A stretch of DNA of 64,000 nucleotides. It comes from Paraneptunicella aestuarii (GTDB taxonomy: Bacteria > Pseudomonadota > Gammaproteobacteria > Enterobacterales > Alteromonadaceae). The position numbers and the translations under genes are program-made. Of the stretch, positions 26,719 to 35,059 are shown piece after piece (the stretch's first letter is position 1; each line of letters opens with the position of its first letter). Where the stretch lies: the NCBI RefSeq assembly GCF_019900845.1, contig NZ_CP074570.1, positions 930,001 through 994,000 of the forward strand, read 5' to 3'. The notes below the pieces were generated by a model. That model searched no databases. It worked only from the letters and a program-made list of their open reading frames with translations, and was not told the DNA's origin.

Positions 26719-27324
26719 ATGTTGCGAATAGGCATTGATTTTGACAACACCATCGTTAATTACGATGGTGTTTTTCATAAAGCCGCAGTGGAATTGGGCT
26801 GGCTGCCGGAAGAATCTGACAAGATCATAGGCACAAGCAAAGAAGCCGTTAAAAACTACTTTATTGAACGGGACGAAGAGCCGCGATGGACAGAACTTCA
26901 AGGCATCGTTTACGGCAAAGCCATTGTTCATGCCAAGCCATTCCAAGGGCTGATTCGAGCCATTCACGACATGCTCGCCGACAACATGCTGCTTTTTATT
27001 GTTAGCCACAAAACCCAATATCCCATAATTGGCGACAAACTTGATTTTCATGAAGCCGCGAAAACCTGGCTGGCAGAAAACGGCATTGAACCGCACATTA
27101 GCCAAATCTATTTTTGTCCGGAGAAAGACGAGAAAATCCAGCAAATCTCAGATTTGCATCTGGACTGGTTTATTGATGATTTACCTTCCATTCTCAATCA
27201 CCAACAATTTCCCGAACATACCAAAGGCGTGCTGTTTGACCCCGACGGCGTTCATCCTGCCATCGAGAATCATTCACTCGCTCGCCGCTGGTCTGACATT
27301 CCTCATATTCTTCGAGGAGAGTAA
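26719..27324 (+). CDS. HAD-superfamily hydrolase
   Basis: A 201 aa HAD protein. The nucleophile motif GIDFDNTIVNYDGVF (D-x-D-x-T) is at residue 5, a Ser-bearing motif II in LLFIVSHKTQYPI near 93, and a DD motif IV in LDWFIDDLPSI near 151. It probably removes phosphate from a sugar phosphate of this block. Its last base is shared with the start of the kinase gene, so the two are translationally coupled. A phosphatase-kinase pair suggests handling of a sugar phosphorylated at different positions (for example 7-phosphate to 1-phosphate); that is inference. Confidence 0.8.
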   Translation: MLRIGIDFDNTIVNYDGVFHKAAVELGWLPEESDKIIGTSKEAVKNYFIERDEEPRWTELQGIVYGKAIVHAKPFQGLIRAIHDMLADNMLLFIVSHKTQYPIIGDKLDFHEAAKTWLAENGIEPHISQIYFCPEKDEKIQQISDLHLDWFIDDLPSILNHQQFPEHTKGVLFDPDGVHPAIENHSLARRWSDIPHILRGE

Positions 27325-28478
27325 TGTCAGCGCCCGCTAGCATTCAATTAGACTTGCACATACAACACTGGATTGAAGCGCAATGCGGGCAGTCTATTGA
27401 GCAAGTGATCCCGGTTGCAGGTGGCAAGAACAATCAGGCACTGAAAATAGTCACAGGGCGGCAAGAACTGTTTTTTAAGCAATACTTTGCTGACGACTGC
27501 CAACGCTTTCAGCGGGAAACCGAATTTGTTCAACTGTTGAATCAACACAATATTGATTCAGTTGCCCAGCTTATTGGTTCGGAGCAGGTTGCTAAACATA
27601 AACGCAATGATCATGAATACGCCTTGTTCTCTATGCTTCCGGGGCAAATGCCAACCCAAGCGCACATAAGCAAAGCCCTTGTGCTGCAAGCTGCACAATT
27701 CGTCGCGCAAATTAACCAACCACAAGTGCAGCAATCGGCGACTCATTTATTGAATGCAAGGGGCGGATTAGCCACAGCTCAGGACTTTATCGACGAAATA
27801 CCCAAACGCTTGGAAGGTTTCAAAGCAATTGAAGCTATATCAAAAGACGAAGAGCTTCTTGTTCAAGCATTACTTGAATTTCTCAATGGCGATTTCACTC
27901 AAGCCTTTGAACAAGCCAAACAGCAAGCGATGGACTATTTTAGTGACCAGCTAACGCAACCCTTTGAGCGCGTGTTGTCACCGTCAGATATCGGTTTCCA
28001 CAACACACTATTTGATGCTTCAACTAGCAAACTGTCCTTTTTTGACTTTGAATACGCAGGATGGGACAGCGCAGAAAAACTTATCACTGACTTTTTCGCG
28101 CAACCGCGCTTTGATATCGCTCCCGAATACCTGGAAGATTTTATCGCCACCGCATTCCATGCATCTTCAATGCAGCAACAAGCTCGGTTACTAAAACACT
28201 GCCAAGTGCTGCTACCGTTAGCGCACTTAAAATGGGCACTGATATTTTTAAATGAATTTAAACATCACGACAGCCAACGCAGAGCCTTCGCTGCCAGCGG
28301 ATTGTCGTCTCAAGTATCTCCGCAAAGCTCTTCGCCAATCTCTTCGCCAATATGTGAGCAAGCCTCGAACTCGGGAATAAAAGACTCGGAAATAGAAGAA
28401 AACCATGAGCTGATTGAGCTGATAAAGCGCCAACAACAATTGGTAAAAGCGCAGAAGCGCATAGCCCGCCTGTTCTAA
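27324..28478 (+). CDS. Aminoglycoside phosphotransferase (APH)-family kinase
   Basis: A 384 aa APH/choline-kinase-fold protein. The N lobe begins VIPVAGGKNNQALKIV followed by QELFFKQY (ATP-binding Lys). The catalytic loop reads LSPSDIGFHNTLF near residue 218, with SD in place of the usual HGD but the catalytic Asp and metal-binding Asn kept; the DFG-equivalent is SFFDFEYAGWDSAE. The last ~70 residues include a Ser/Pro-rich stretch (SSQVSPQSSSPISSPI) with a short DNA duplication (TCTTCGCCAA repeated near 28329-28350), probably a linker expansion. It phosphorylates a small molecule, most likely a sugar, and closes the operon. Confidence 0.78.
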   Translation: MSAPASIQLDLHIQHWIEAQCGQSIEQVIPVAGGKNNQALKIVTGRQELFFKQYFADDCQRFQRETEFVQLLNQHNIDSVAQLIGSEQVAKHKRNDHEYALFSMLPGQMPTQAHISKALVLQAAQFVAQINQPQVQQSATHLLNARGGLATAQDFIDEIPKRLEGFKAIEAISKDEELLVQALLEFLNGDFTQAFEQAKQQAMDYFSDQLTQPFERVLSPSDIGFHNTLFDASTSKLSFFDFEYAGWDSAEKLITDFFAQPRFDIAPEYLEDFIATAFHASSMQQQARLLKHCQVLLPLAHLKWALIFLNEFKHHDSQRRAFAASGLSSQVSPQSSSPISSPICEQASNSGIKDSEIEENHELIELIKRQQQLVKAQKRIARLF

Positions 28479-28722
28479 TCGCCTTCTGCTACCTAAACGT
28501 CTTCCACCTAAACGCTTTTTACCGCTATTTTTAGAGCTTATTTACGCACCCCCGCTCTTAATCTTTACACTCGCCAAACTCAATAAAAGAAGATAAAAAT
28601 AACCATTGTTGAAGCCCTGTTTATTTGCCTGTAATCTGCCCTTTGCGTCAATTTACATCATCCCTGATCCAAGTGAGTGGTATGGAAGGCGTTGAGGATT
28701 CAAGCAAGCACTAGCCGAGAAA

Positions 28723-30366
28723 ATGCATATGAATGAAAGGATCACTCCATTAGATGTTTGGTTTAGCTATTCAGGCAAACAACAACCACTGGTGAAAACC
28801 ATTGTTGAAACGATGAACGCCATGGAAGTAACACTTATTCAGGAGGCTTTGAAAGCTGACGAAGAGAAAAACTGGGATGATGTAAAACAGGCCCGGTTCA
28901 CACCCAAGCGCTATCAACATGAAGACGATAGCGATAATTCCAAAATCATATATCGCTTACCTCCCACGGGTAATATCAACTTATTGGTGAAAGAAATCGC
29001 CAAATCGTTTTTGAAAGTGATTGTGCTCTCTCCTGAATATTTCCAAAGTGACACGTGCTTACGGGAGCTGTGCTTAAGTTTGAGTGCATTCCATACCAGT
29101 GAAGGGCACCTTCCCATGTTTTTGTTAGATGGTTTTGATGATACTTCAGAGGTTTTTTTGAATGGTTCATTCGACTTCAAAATATCAGCTTCGGATGAGC
29201 TAAAAGGAAAAACACTGCAAGAGGCTTTAATCGAAGTACATAAAAGACTGGATCCTAAAATGTGGGAACTAGCCAGAGACTTTGATTTGTCAGAAGAATT
29301 TAGAAAGAACCTTCCAACACAGTTAGACAAACTCAGTTCTTGTATTTATGCCGTCTCGCAAATGAGCCCGGAAGAGATTGTAAGGGAAATATATCGATAT
29401 GGTTTTTCTTCCCTAAAAGAACTGAACCAGAATTACCATCCAGCCTTGATGGAAAGCCTGTACAACGATTGGAAAAAGCGCCCTTATCCTCAGAAGTTAC
29501 TGGCAAGAATGGAAGATGGCAGTGATGGGGGAATGTCATTTTCAGCCATACAGTCTCCTGTCGGCGCTGGAGTATATCTAAGCCAAGTGCTCGACGTACT
29601 TGACGATTTCTATTCCGAGCTCGTATTCAATGACAATAAGGCCGAAGAGAGTGTTATGCAGCTCTGCGGCATGGTCGTCCTAAAAGTGTACGACTCCATG
29701 GATGCTGCGTTGCTCTCATATTTTGGTAACGTGAACTCGATTCTGGGGGTAAAGGTATTAAAAAATTCAGATCCCAACTTTAATACGGCACTGCATACTG
29801 CCATCGCGTTTTCATTGGCCTGTGGGAATAACATAAAGCTACAAACACCTAACGGCGACTTAAAAGGCACGAAAGAATGCGATTATGTTAAAGGCGCTAT
29901 TTTGCCACACAAGACAGGGATCACCGCTAATACAAGGCAGGTGGAGTATGTTTTTCAAGAGCTGGTGAAGCAATTACTTCCTCATAATGGTAAGCCAACC
30001 ATTGATTTAGATGCCATCCGTAAAGACAAGGATCTGATTGGTCAAATTCGAGCTCAACTGCAAATTTTTGAAGTTGCCAGTAAGCAAAAGAACTTACGGG
30101 CAATGGCGAGGGCGCCTTATGCGTTTTTAGCGCTAAAAGAGGTGATTAAAACAAATGTATTTAGCCCTGTGCTTAAGAGCGTGGAAGATATTTTAAACGA
30201 AGGGTATGACGAAAAAGTACACATCCCCTGTATTGTCATACAAGAAGAATCCAGGCAGACACATAAAGCGAATTACACCATTCAGATGTCTCAGGAAATC
30301 AGCAATATGATCTTTCCCAAGCTTCAAGAGATCAGCAACATGTTTAACCAAAACAGGCAATCATAG
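28723..30366 (+). CDS. TIR-domain protein, conflict-system effector candidate
   Basis: A 547 aa protein (start ATG 28723 or 28729). Residues ~8-125 look like a TIR domain: PLDVWFSYSGKQQPLVKTIV begins it, then NLLVKEIAKSFLKVIVLSPE and YFQSDTCLRELCLSLSAF, matching the S-x-x-Y-x-x-S-x-x-C-x-x-E-L pattern; Glu115 is the candidate NADase residue. The remaining 400 residues are not recognised; they are largely helical with LAFS-type segments. It heads a four-gene row with a MoxR ATPase and two FGE-fold proteins, spaced 6, 8 and 3 bases. TIR effectors in bacterial immunity deplete NAD+ when triggered; the role here is inferred from this context. Confidence 0.72.
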   Translation: MHMNERITPLDVWFSYSGKQQPLVKTIVETMNAMEVTLIQEALKADEEKNWDDVKQARFTPKRYQHEDDSDNSKIIYRLPPTGNINLLVKEIAKSFLKVIVLSPEYFQSDTCLRELCLSLSAFHTSEGHLPMFLLDGFDDTSEVFLNGSFDFKISASDELKGKTLQEALIEVHKRLDPKMWELARDFDLSEEFRKNLPTQLDKLSSCIYAVSQMSPEEIVREIYRYGFSSLKELNQNYHPALMESLYNDWKKRPYPQKLLARMEDGSDGGMSFSAIQSPVGAGVYLSQVLDVLDDFYSELVFNDNKAEESVMQLCGMVVLKVYDSMDAALLSYFGNVNSILGVKVLKNSDPNFNTALHTAIAFSLACGNNIKLQTPNGDLKGTKECDYVKGAILPHKTGITANTRQVEYVFQELVKQLLPHNGKPTIDLDAIRKDKDLIGQIRAQLQIFEVASKQKNLRAMARAPYAFLALKEVIKTNVFSPVLKSVEDILNEGYDEKVHIPCIVIQEESRQTHKANYTIQMSQEISNMIFPKLQEISNMFNQNRQS

Positions 30367-30372
30367 AGAGAT

Positions 30373-31320
30373 ATGGCGGGTATGGATTTATCAAAATTTC
30401 AAGTTAATGAACCCTTTGAAGTTGGCGCAATGAATGGATTGGCAAAAACCTATCATGTTTTTGACCAGCAACAGCTAGACGCCATAAGAACAGCATGGTT
30501 TGCAAAGCGCCCATTGCTTATTAAAGGAGAGCCAGGGTTAGGTAAAAGCCAAATTGCTCAGGCGATTGCTGACAGAGCCGGATGGAACTTAATTGTTCAT
30601 GTTGTCCACTCTCGAAGTGAGCCTGAAGACCTGCTTTATCACGTCGACCATGTTTCAAGGTTGGCACAGGCACAACTGGTAAGTAACCATGTATCAGACA
30701 AAAACAGCCTTAATAAACAGCACTTCGTTGTTCCTGGCCCTCTTTGGTGGGCATATTCCCCTGAAACAGCACAAGCCTTTTTTGACTCAGAGGAAAACGA
30801 CTATAAGACATCCATCGAAATTAATTTAGCTAAGCCCTCAGTGGTGTTGATTGACGAAATCGACAAAGCAGGCAGCGAATTGCCCAACTCATTATTGGAA
30901 GTTCTGAATAACAAAAGCTTCCATGCTCATGGGCACGACAAAGCCATTTGCTCAGATCCCGACAAAATTCCTTTTGTGATCATTACCTCGAATGCTCATC
31001 GCCCTTTACCTCACGCCTTTTTAAGACGTTGTGTGGTTTTGGAATTGTCATTAAAAAAAGGCAATGAAGGTAAAAAACAATTGCAGGAAATCGCCAAGGC
31101 ACACCATCCTGAATTGGGTAATTTGTCACCTGAGCTAATTGATGACGTGATTGATGTGGTTTTGGACTTTCGCAGCCAACGATCCGATCAGCAATACAAG
31201 CCGGGAACCTCTGAATTTCTGGATTTACTGAAGGTGTTAAACGACGATGACCAATACAACAATGAAACCGACAGAAAGGATGCCATCAAGATTATTAGTC
31301 GCCATGTTTTAAACAAGTAA
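30373..31320 (+). CDS. MoxR-type AAA+ ATPase
   Basis: A 315 aa AAA+ protein of the MoxR/AAA_5 type. Walker A is GEPGLGKS at residues 52-59, Walker B VVLIDEIDKAGSELPNSLLE near 157, sensor 1 FVIITSNAHRPLPHAFLRRC, with the arginine-finger RRC. The SRSEPEDLLYHVDH segment after Walker A is typical of this clade in conflict systems. MoxR ATPases remodel partner proteins, often ones with vWA domains; the next gene has a degenerate vWA-like segment. Cytoplasmic. Confidence 0.88.
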   Translation: MAGMDLSKFQVNEPFEVGAMNGLAKTYHVFDQQQLDAIRTAWFAKRPLLIKGEPGLGKSQIAQAIADRAGWNLIVHVVHSRSEPEDLLYHVDHVSRLAQAQLVSNHVSDKNSLNKQHFVVPGPLWWAYSPETAQAFFDSEENDYKTSIEINLAKPSVVLIDEIDKAGSELPNSLLEVLNNKSFHAHGHDKAICSDPDKIPFVIITSNAHRPLPHAFLRRCVVLELSLKKGNEGKKQLQEIAKAHHPELGNLSPELIDDVIDVVLDFRSQRSDQQYKPGTSEFLDLLKVLNDDDQYNNETDRKDAIKIISRHVLNK

Positions 31321-31328
31321 CAAAACAC

Positions 31329-34109
31329 ATGAATAATAAACCTCTTGCTCTTGATGAAATCGCACTTGTTGTGGCTCGGCACTTAAAAGGTGATGCAAGT
31401 GCTACACGTTATTTACAGCAGCATCAAGTGGATTTAATGGTGTCCGAGGAGGGGGAAGAGTCAAATGCCCCTCAATCATCGAAACAGAAAAAGCCGGTTT
31501 CCCCGGGAGTAGGCAGTGCTAAATCCAGAGGTGATTTTGCGTTTCCAATATTGACAGTAAATCGTCGTTCCCAACTAAAAGACAAAGCCAACCCTCCTGA
31601 ATTTTCCGTAAGGCCGTTTACGGAAGCCGACGACGCACCCAATGAAAACAGCATCATAAGCAAGCCAGCAATTGAGGATTGGACAGCATTGCTTTCCCGG
31701 TTGGCTAATGGATTACGAAAAACCAGTGCCCAAGGGCGAGTTAATGTACGCGAGTTAGTGGAAGATACAGCGAAGCTGAAAGTTGTTAACCCTCTACCCT
31801 TGTTGCCAAAGTCAACCATGCCTAATCATTTGCTGGTATACCTTGATGATTCTCAAGCAACGAATGGTTTGCACAATGACATGCTGAGCCTTGTGCCGCA
31901 GCTAAAGCGCCAGTTTGCCAACTGCAATATTGACATTATTATTTTGCCAGAGGGAGCTAGTGGAAACTGGTATTTTCTCGATCAGGAAGAGCAACAGGAA
32001 GGCGCTCTTGCCTTACCCGCAAAAACAGAACCTGCTTTAATTGTCACTAATATTGACCGTAACACAGGCTACCAATGGCGCTTTCTAATAAGCGAACTAC
32101 AACAAAACAACTCGCCAATCTGCTGGCTTTCGCTTACATCGCCTTCTTTTATCAATGCGCGCCATCAAGATAAGCAATATCGCTATCAGCAAAACTATCT
32201 GCCAGGGGTTGTGGTTAGTTGGGGGCAGCAAGAGCTGCCGACCGATGGCAGTCATTTAGGCATCATCTGTGCATTATTGACGACAACCCGGGTAGTGACA
32301 GGGGCTATGTTAAGGGAGCTAATTCAGTATTTTCATCTGCCTTCCCGTAGCGAGACTGCATTTTGGCAAGAACCAGATTTTACCTATTATCAGGGTTCTG
32401 ACACAGGTTGGCGCAACCAGATAAGCAACACAAAGAGCCAGCGATACCTTGATATTCTGCATACCATGCAACCCGAAAAGTTAGAATATTGCTCGGGAAT
32501 AATCGAACGCCATTTGGCCGCTATTAGCCAGAGTGTTTTACATGAGCATAGAATGCACTTGTCTTTTTTATCGCCATGGCAACACCCCGAGCTGAACCAA
32601 AGCCAACAGTTTTTTGATTCCATCGGCAGCACAATACAACAACAAGGGGCGCTGGTGAGGGACGTTGTGGAGTTTTTAGCTGACACCATGCACCAGTATG
32701 GTGACAGGGTTGAAATGGCTAATGCCAATGTCAGGCATTTATTGGCGCTGGCTGGCGCATATTTAGCGAAACATTGCCAATACACAGATATTCCACCTTC
32801 CCTCGCCGAACAGGTGCAGCAATTATTGCAGGATGACAATGAGCCTGTTGAATGGGTTCATTTCTATCAAAAAGGTCATGAAATATTGCCAGTTGCTGAG
32901 AGCGAATTAAGGGATTCGGAAACTTTACCGCAGGTCATTAAGAACAGCGTGCTGCTAGGGAAGGTGAAGCACCAGATGTCATCTCCCATACTGTTAAAGA
33001 AAAATCGGGAAAATCAAAAAAAGCCAACACAAAAAGCAAAGCCACTGGCGCTTAACCAACCCATTCCTCTATCCCAGGTAACGGATTTTGTATTGCAAAG
33101 TCAGTTTGAAGCGTTGTCTGTTAGCAAACGTTCGTCGAAAGATTTCTACTGGGCGAAGCAGTTGTCGGTGACATCGCAAGGCGTGATGGCGCAAGCGCAG
33201 GAGTTTGCCTTGTTTTGGCGATCGGATATTTCTGAGTCAGAAGTATCAAGTGCTTCCGATTTGAAGTTTCTGGGAAATTACTCTTTGGCGATTCATCATG
33301 AAGATGGTTACCAAATTCTTATAAAAGAAAGCGCGCCAAAATGGCTGAGTAAAACCCCTCCTCAGTTAGACCAATACGGTATTTTTGTGGAGTTAACCTG
33401 TAAGGACATTCCTTTCCAACTTCGTTATATCCCATCAGGGAGCTTTTTAATGGGGTCACCCGAACATGAACTTCAAAGAGTTGAGGATAGAGAGCTACAG
33501 CATATGGTTAAGATTACAAAGGGCTATTGGCTTGGTGAAACTGCAGTTACACAGAAGTTATGGAAGGTTGTAATGGGGTATAACTCAAGTGAATTTCAAG
33601 GCAAAGAAGAACTTCCAGTTGAGCGTATTAGTTGGGTTGAATGTGTGAGATTTGCTAACAATCTTGGAAGTCTTTTGGGCGGAATTAACTTTAATTTGCC
33701 TACTGAAGCTCAGTGGGAGTTTGCATGCAGAGCTGGAACGAAGACTCCATTTAATGTTGGTGATAGTTTATCTGTTAGACAAGCTAATTTTGTGGGTAAG
33801 GGGAAATTATATGGCGTGAATACTGTTGATGTGAATTATTTCGAACCTAATGCTTGGGGGCTTAAGCAAATGCACGGCAATGTTTGGGAATGGTGCCTTG
33901 ATGATTGGGAATATTATAAAGGAGAACTTCAAGTGGATCCTGTAGGGGTGGGGAATTTTCATGTAAAAGTTTTTCGAGGAGGAAGCTGGTTTAGCAGTGT
34001 AGATCGTTGCCGCTCTGCAAGTAGGGCAAGGGATAGAGCTGATTATCAAGTTGGTAATATTGGACTAAGAATATCAGTCTCTACTCTTGTAGATAAAAAT
34101 ATAGGATAA
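31329..34109 (+). CDS. VMAP-like protein: degenerate vWA-like region plus C-terminal FGE-fold domain
   Basis: A 926 aa protein. Residues 1-130 are charged and low-complexity. Around residue 163 a vWA-like strand appears (MPNHLLVYLDDSQATNG, then CNIDIIILPEG), as in the SAV_2336-type partners of MoxR; the stretch ~300-680 is helical and unassigned. From ~690 to 920 it has an FGE-sulfatase/C-type-lectin fold: YIPSGSFLMGSPEHE, GYWLGETAVTQKLWKVVMG, LPTEAQWEFACRAGTKTPF, GLKQMHGNVWEWCLDDW, VFRGGSWFSSVDRCRSASRA. The first catalytic cysteine position of true FGE is Ser here, so it is unlikely to make formylglycine. The DNA of the FGE part looks more AT-rich than the rest, suggesting domain exchange. 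Probably a sensor or adaptor in the TIR/MoxR system. Confidence 0.72.
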   Translation: MNNKPLALDEIALVVARHLKGDASATRYLQQHQVDLMVSEEGEESNAPQSSKQKKPVSPGVGSAKSRGDFAFPILTVNRRSQLKDKANPPEFSVRPFTEADDAPNENSIISKPAIEDWTALLSRLANGLRKTSAQGRVNVRELVEDTAKLKVVNPLPLLPKSTMPNHLLVYLDDSQATNGLHNDMLSLVPQLKRQFANCNIDIIILPEGASGNWYFLDQEEQQEGALALPAKTEPALIVTNIDRNTGYQWRFLISELQQNNSPICWLSLTSPSFINARHQDKQYRYQQNYLPGVVVSWGQQELPTDGSHLGIICALLTTTRVVTGAMLRELIQYFHLPSRSETAFWQEPDFTYYQGSDTGWRNQISNTKSQRYLDILHTMQPEKLEYCSGIIERHLAAISQSVLHEHRMHLSFLSPWQHPELNQSQQFFDSIGSTIQQQGALVRDVVEFLADTMHQYGDRVEMANANVRHLLALAGAYLAKHCQYTDIPPSLAEQVQQLLQDDNEPVEWVHFYQKGHEILPVAESELRDSETLPQVIKNSVLLGKVKHQMSSPILLKKNRENQKKPTQKAKPLALNQPIPLSQVTDFVLQSQFEALSVSKRSSKDFYWAKQLSVTSQGVMAQAQEFALFWRSDISESEVSSASDLKFLGNYSLAIHHEDGYQILIKESAPKWLSKTPPQLDQYGIFVELTCKDIPFQLRYIPSGSFLMGSPEHELQRVEDRELQHMVKITKGYWLGETAVTQKLWKVVMGYNSSEFQGKEELPVERISWVECVRFANNLGSLLGGINFNLPTEAQWEFACRAGTKTPFNVGDSLSVRQANFVGKGKLYGVNTVDVNYFEPNAWGLKQMHGNVWEWCLDDWEYYKGELQVDPVGVGNFHVKVFRGGSWFSSVDRCRSASRARDRADYQVGNIGLRISVSTLVDKNIG

Positions 34110-34112
34110 ATC

Positions 34113-35036
34113 ATGGGAAGAAATAGAGAGCATTGGGATTTAGCTGAATTTGATGTGCGGGAGCGTTGGCGTTCACGCCCGCCTAAAGAGTTTCCTTCCC
34201 CTTGGGCATGTGAATGGGGATTTGATGAGTATGGCCTATGGCAAAGCTTTGCTTTGCAAGGCCAACTGGAAGGCAATGACAACAGCGGTAGCAACCATGC
34301 GAGCAATAGCCAAGATAGCAATGGCAAGAATACCAATATTAAAAATAAAACTACCCCTACCATAAAATACAAAATGCGCTTTATTCCCGATGGACATTTT
34401 TTAATGGGTTCACCAGAGGATGAACCAGAAAGGCTTGAAAATGAATTACAACATTCCGTCACACTGACGCAGGGCTTTTGGCTGGGCGAAACCACAGTAA
34501 CACAAGCTTTATGGCAAACCGTGATGGGAGAAAATCCAAGCCGTTTTGAACCTGATAATGCTGATGAACAATTACCTGTTGAGCAAGTGAGTTGGGATGA
34601 TTGTGTACGCTTTTGCGAACAGCTTAATCAGCTTGTTCCGGGGCTAAATGCCAATTTGCCCACAGAAGCACAGTGGGAATATGCGTGCCGGGCGGGTACA
34701 CAAACTCCATTTTCTACCGGGGAGAAATTAACGGCTGCTCAGGCCAATTTTTACGATAGTGAAAAACAGAAACAGAAAATAGACAGATTTGGTGGGAGAA
34801 CTGTTTCGGTGGATAACTACAACCCTAATCCATGGGGACTCAAGCAAATGCATGGCAATGTATGGGAATGGTGTGCTGACGATGACCAAAAAAAGGACGC
34901 TTTACGTGTCCTTCGTGGTGGTGGCTGGATTAACTTTGCTCAGCGCTGCCGTTCTGCTTATCGTAACAGGTTCCACCGTGACGGCAGGAACGACTACATT
35001 GGCTTGCGTCTCTCAGCGTCTTGTTCACCACAGTAG
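34113..35036 (+). CDS. FGE-fold (SUMF1/C-type-lectin) protein, candidate hypervariable target protein
   Basis: A 307 aa protein. An N-terminal aromatic motif (PSPWACEWGFDEYGLWQSF, near residue 28) is followed by an Asn/Ser linker (residues ~55-82), then the FGE fold: FIPDGHFLMGSPEDE, GFWLGETTVTQALWQTVMG, LPTEAQWEYACRAGTQTPF, GLKQMHGNVWEWCADD. The end (RGGGWINFAQRCRSAYRN, then IGLRLSASCSPQ) aligns with variable regions of diversity-generating-retroelement targets. The first FGE active-site cysteine is Asn, so catalysis is not expected. It is paralogous to the C-terminal domain of the preceding gene. Likely the ligand-recognising part of the conflict system. Confidence 0.75.
   Translation: MGRNREHWDLAEFDVRERWRSRPPKEFPSPWACEWGFDEYGLWQSFALQGQLEGNDNSGSNHASNSQDSNGKNTNIKNKTTPTIKYKMRFIPDGHFLMGSPEDEPERLENELQHSVTLTQGFWLGETTVTQALWQTVMGENPSRFEPDNADEQLPVEQVSWDDCVRFCEQLNQLVPGLNANLPTEAQWEYACRAGTQTPFSTGEKLTAAQANFYDSEKQKQKIDRFGGRTVSVDNYNPNPWGLKQMHGNVWEWCADDDQKKDALRVLRGGGWINFAQRCRSAYRNRFHRDGRNDYIGLRLSASCSPQ
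34929..34997 (+). other. Candidate DGR variable region (VR)
   Basis: Codons after Trp272 include ATT, AAC, TTT, then CGC, TAT, AAC, TTC, CAC, CGT, GAC, GGC, AAC, GAC, TAC. All end in C or T and most are derivable from AAC/AAT by changes at adenines, which is the mark of adenine-specific mutagenesis in diversity-generating retroelements. Conserved codons between them (TGCCGTTCTGCT, ATTGGCTTGCGT) match the constant frame of such regions. No template repeat or reverse transcriptase gene is present in this window, so the call rests on pattern alone. Confidence 0.5.
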
Positions 35037-35059
35037 CCGCTGACGGGACGGAAGCGGCT
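35035..35059 (+). other. Hairpin directly after the candidate variable region
   Basis: AGCCGCT (35035-35041) and AGCGGCT (35053-35059) form a 7-bp GC-rich stem around an 11-base loop; the stem overlaps the TAG stop. There is no T run after it, so it is not a classical terminator. Hairpins just downstream of variable regions are known to aid DGR retrohoming; that link is inference here. Confidence 0.5.

Noticed and set aside
31329..35036. Formylglycine-generating enzyme (sulfatase-activating) activity for the two FGE-fold proteins
   Set aside because: The first of the two active-site cysteines is Ser in one and Asn in the other, and no sulfatase gene is nearby. A ligand-binding role fits better.
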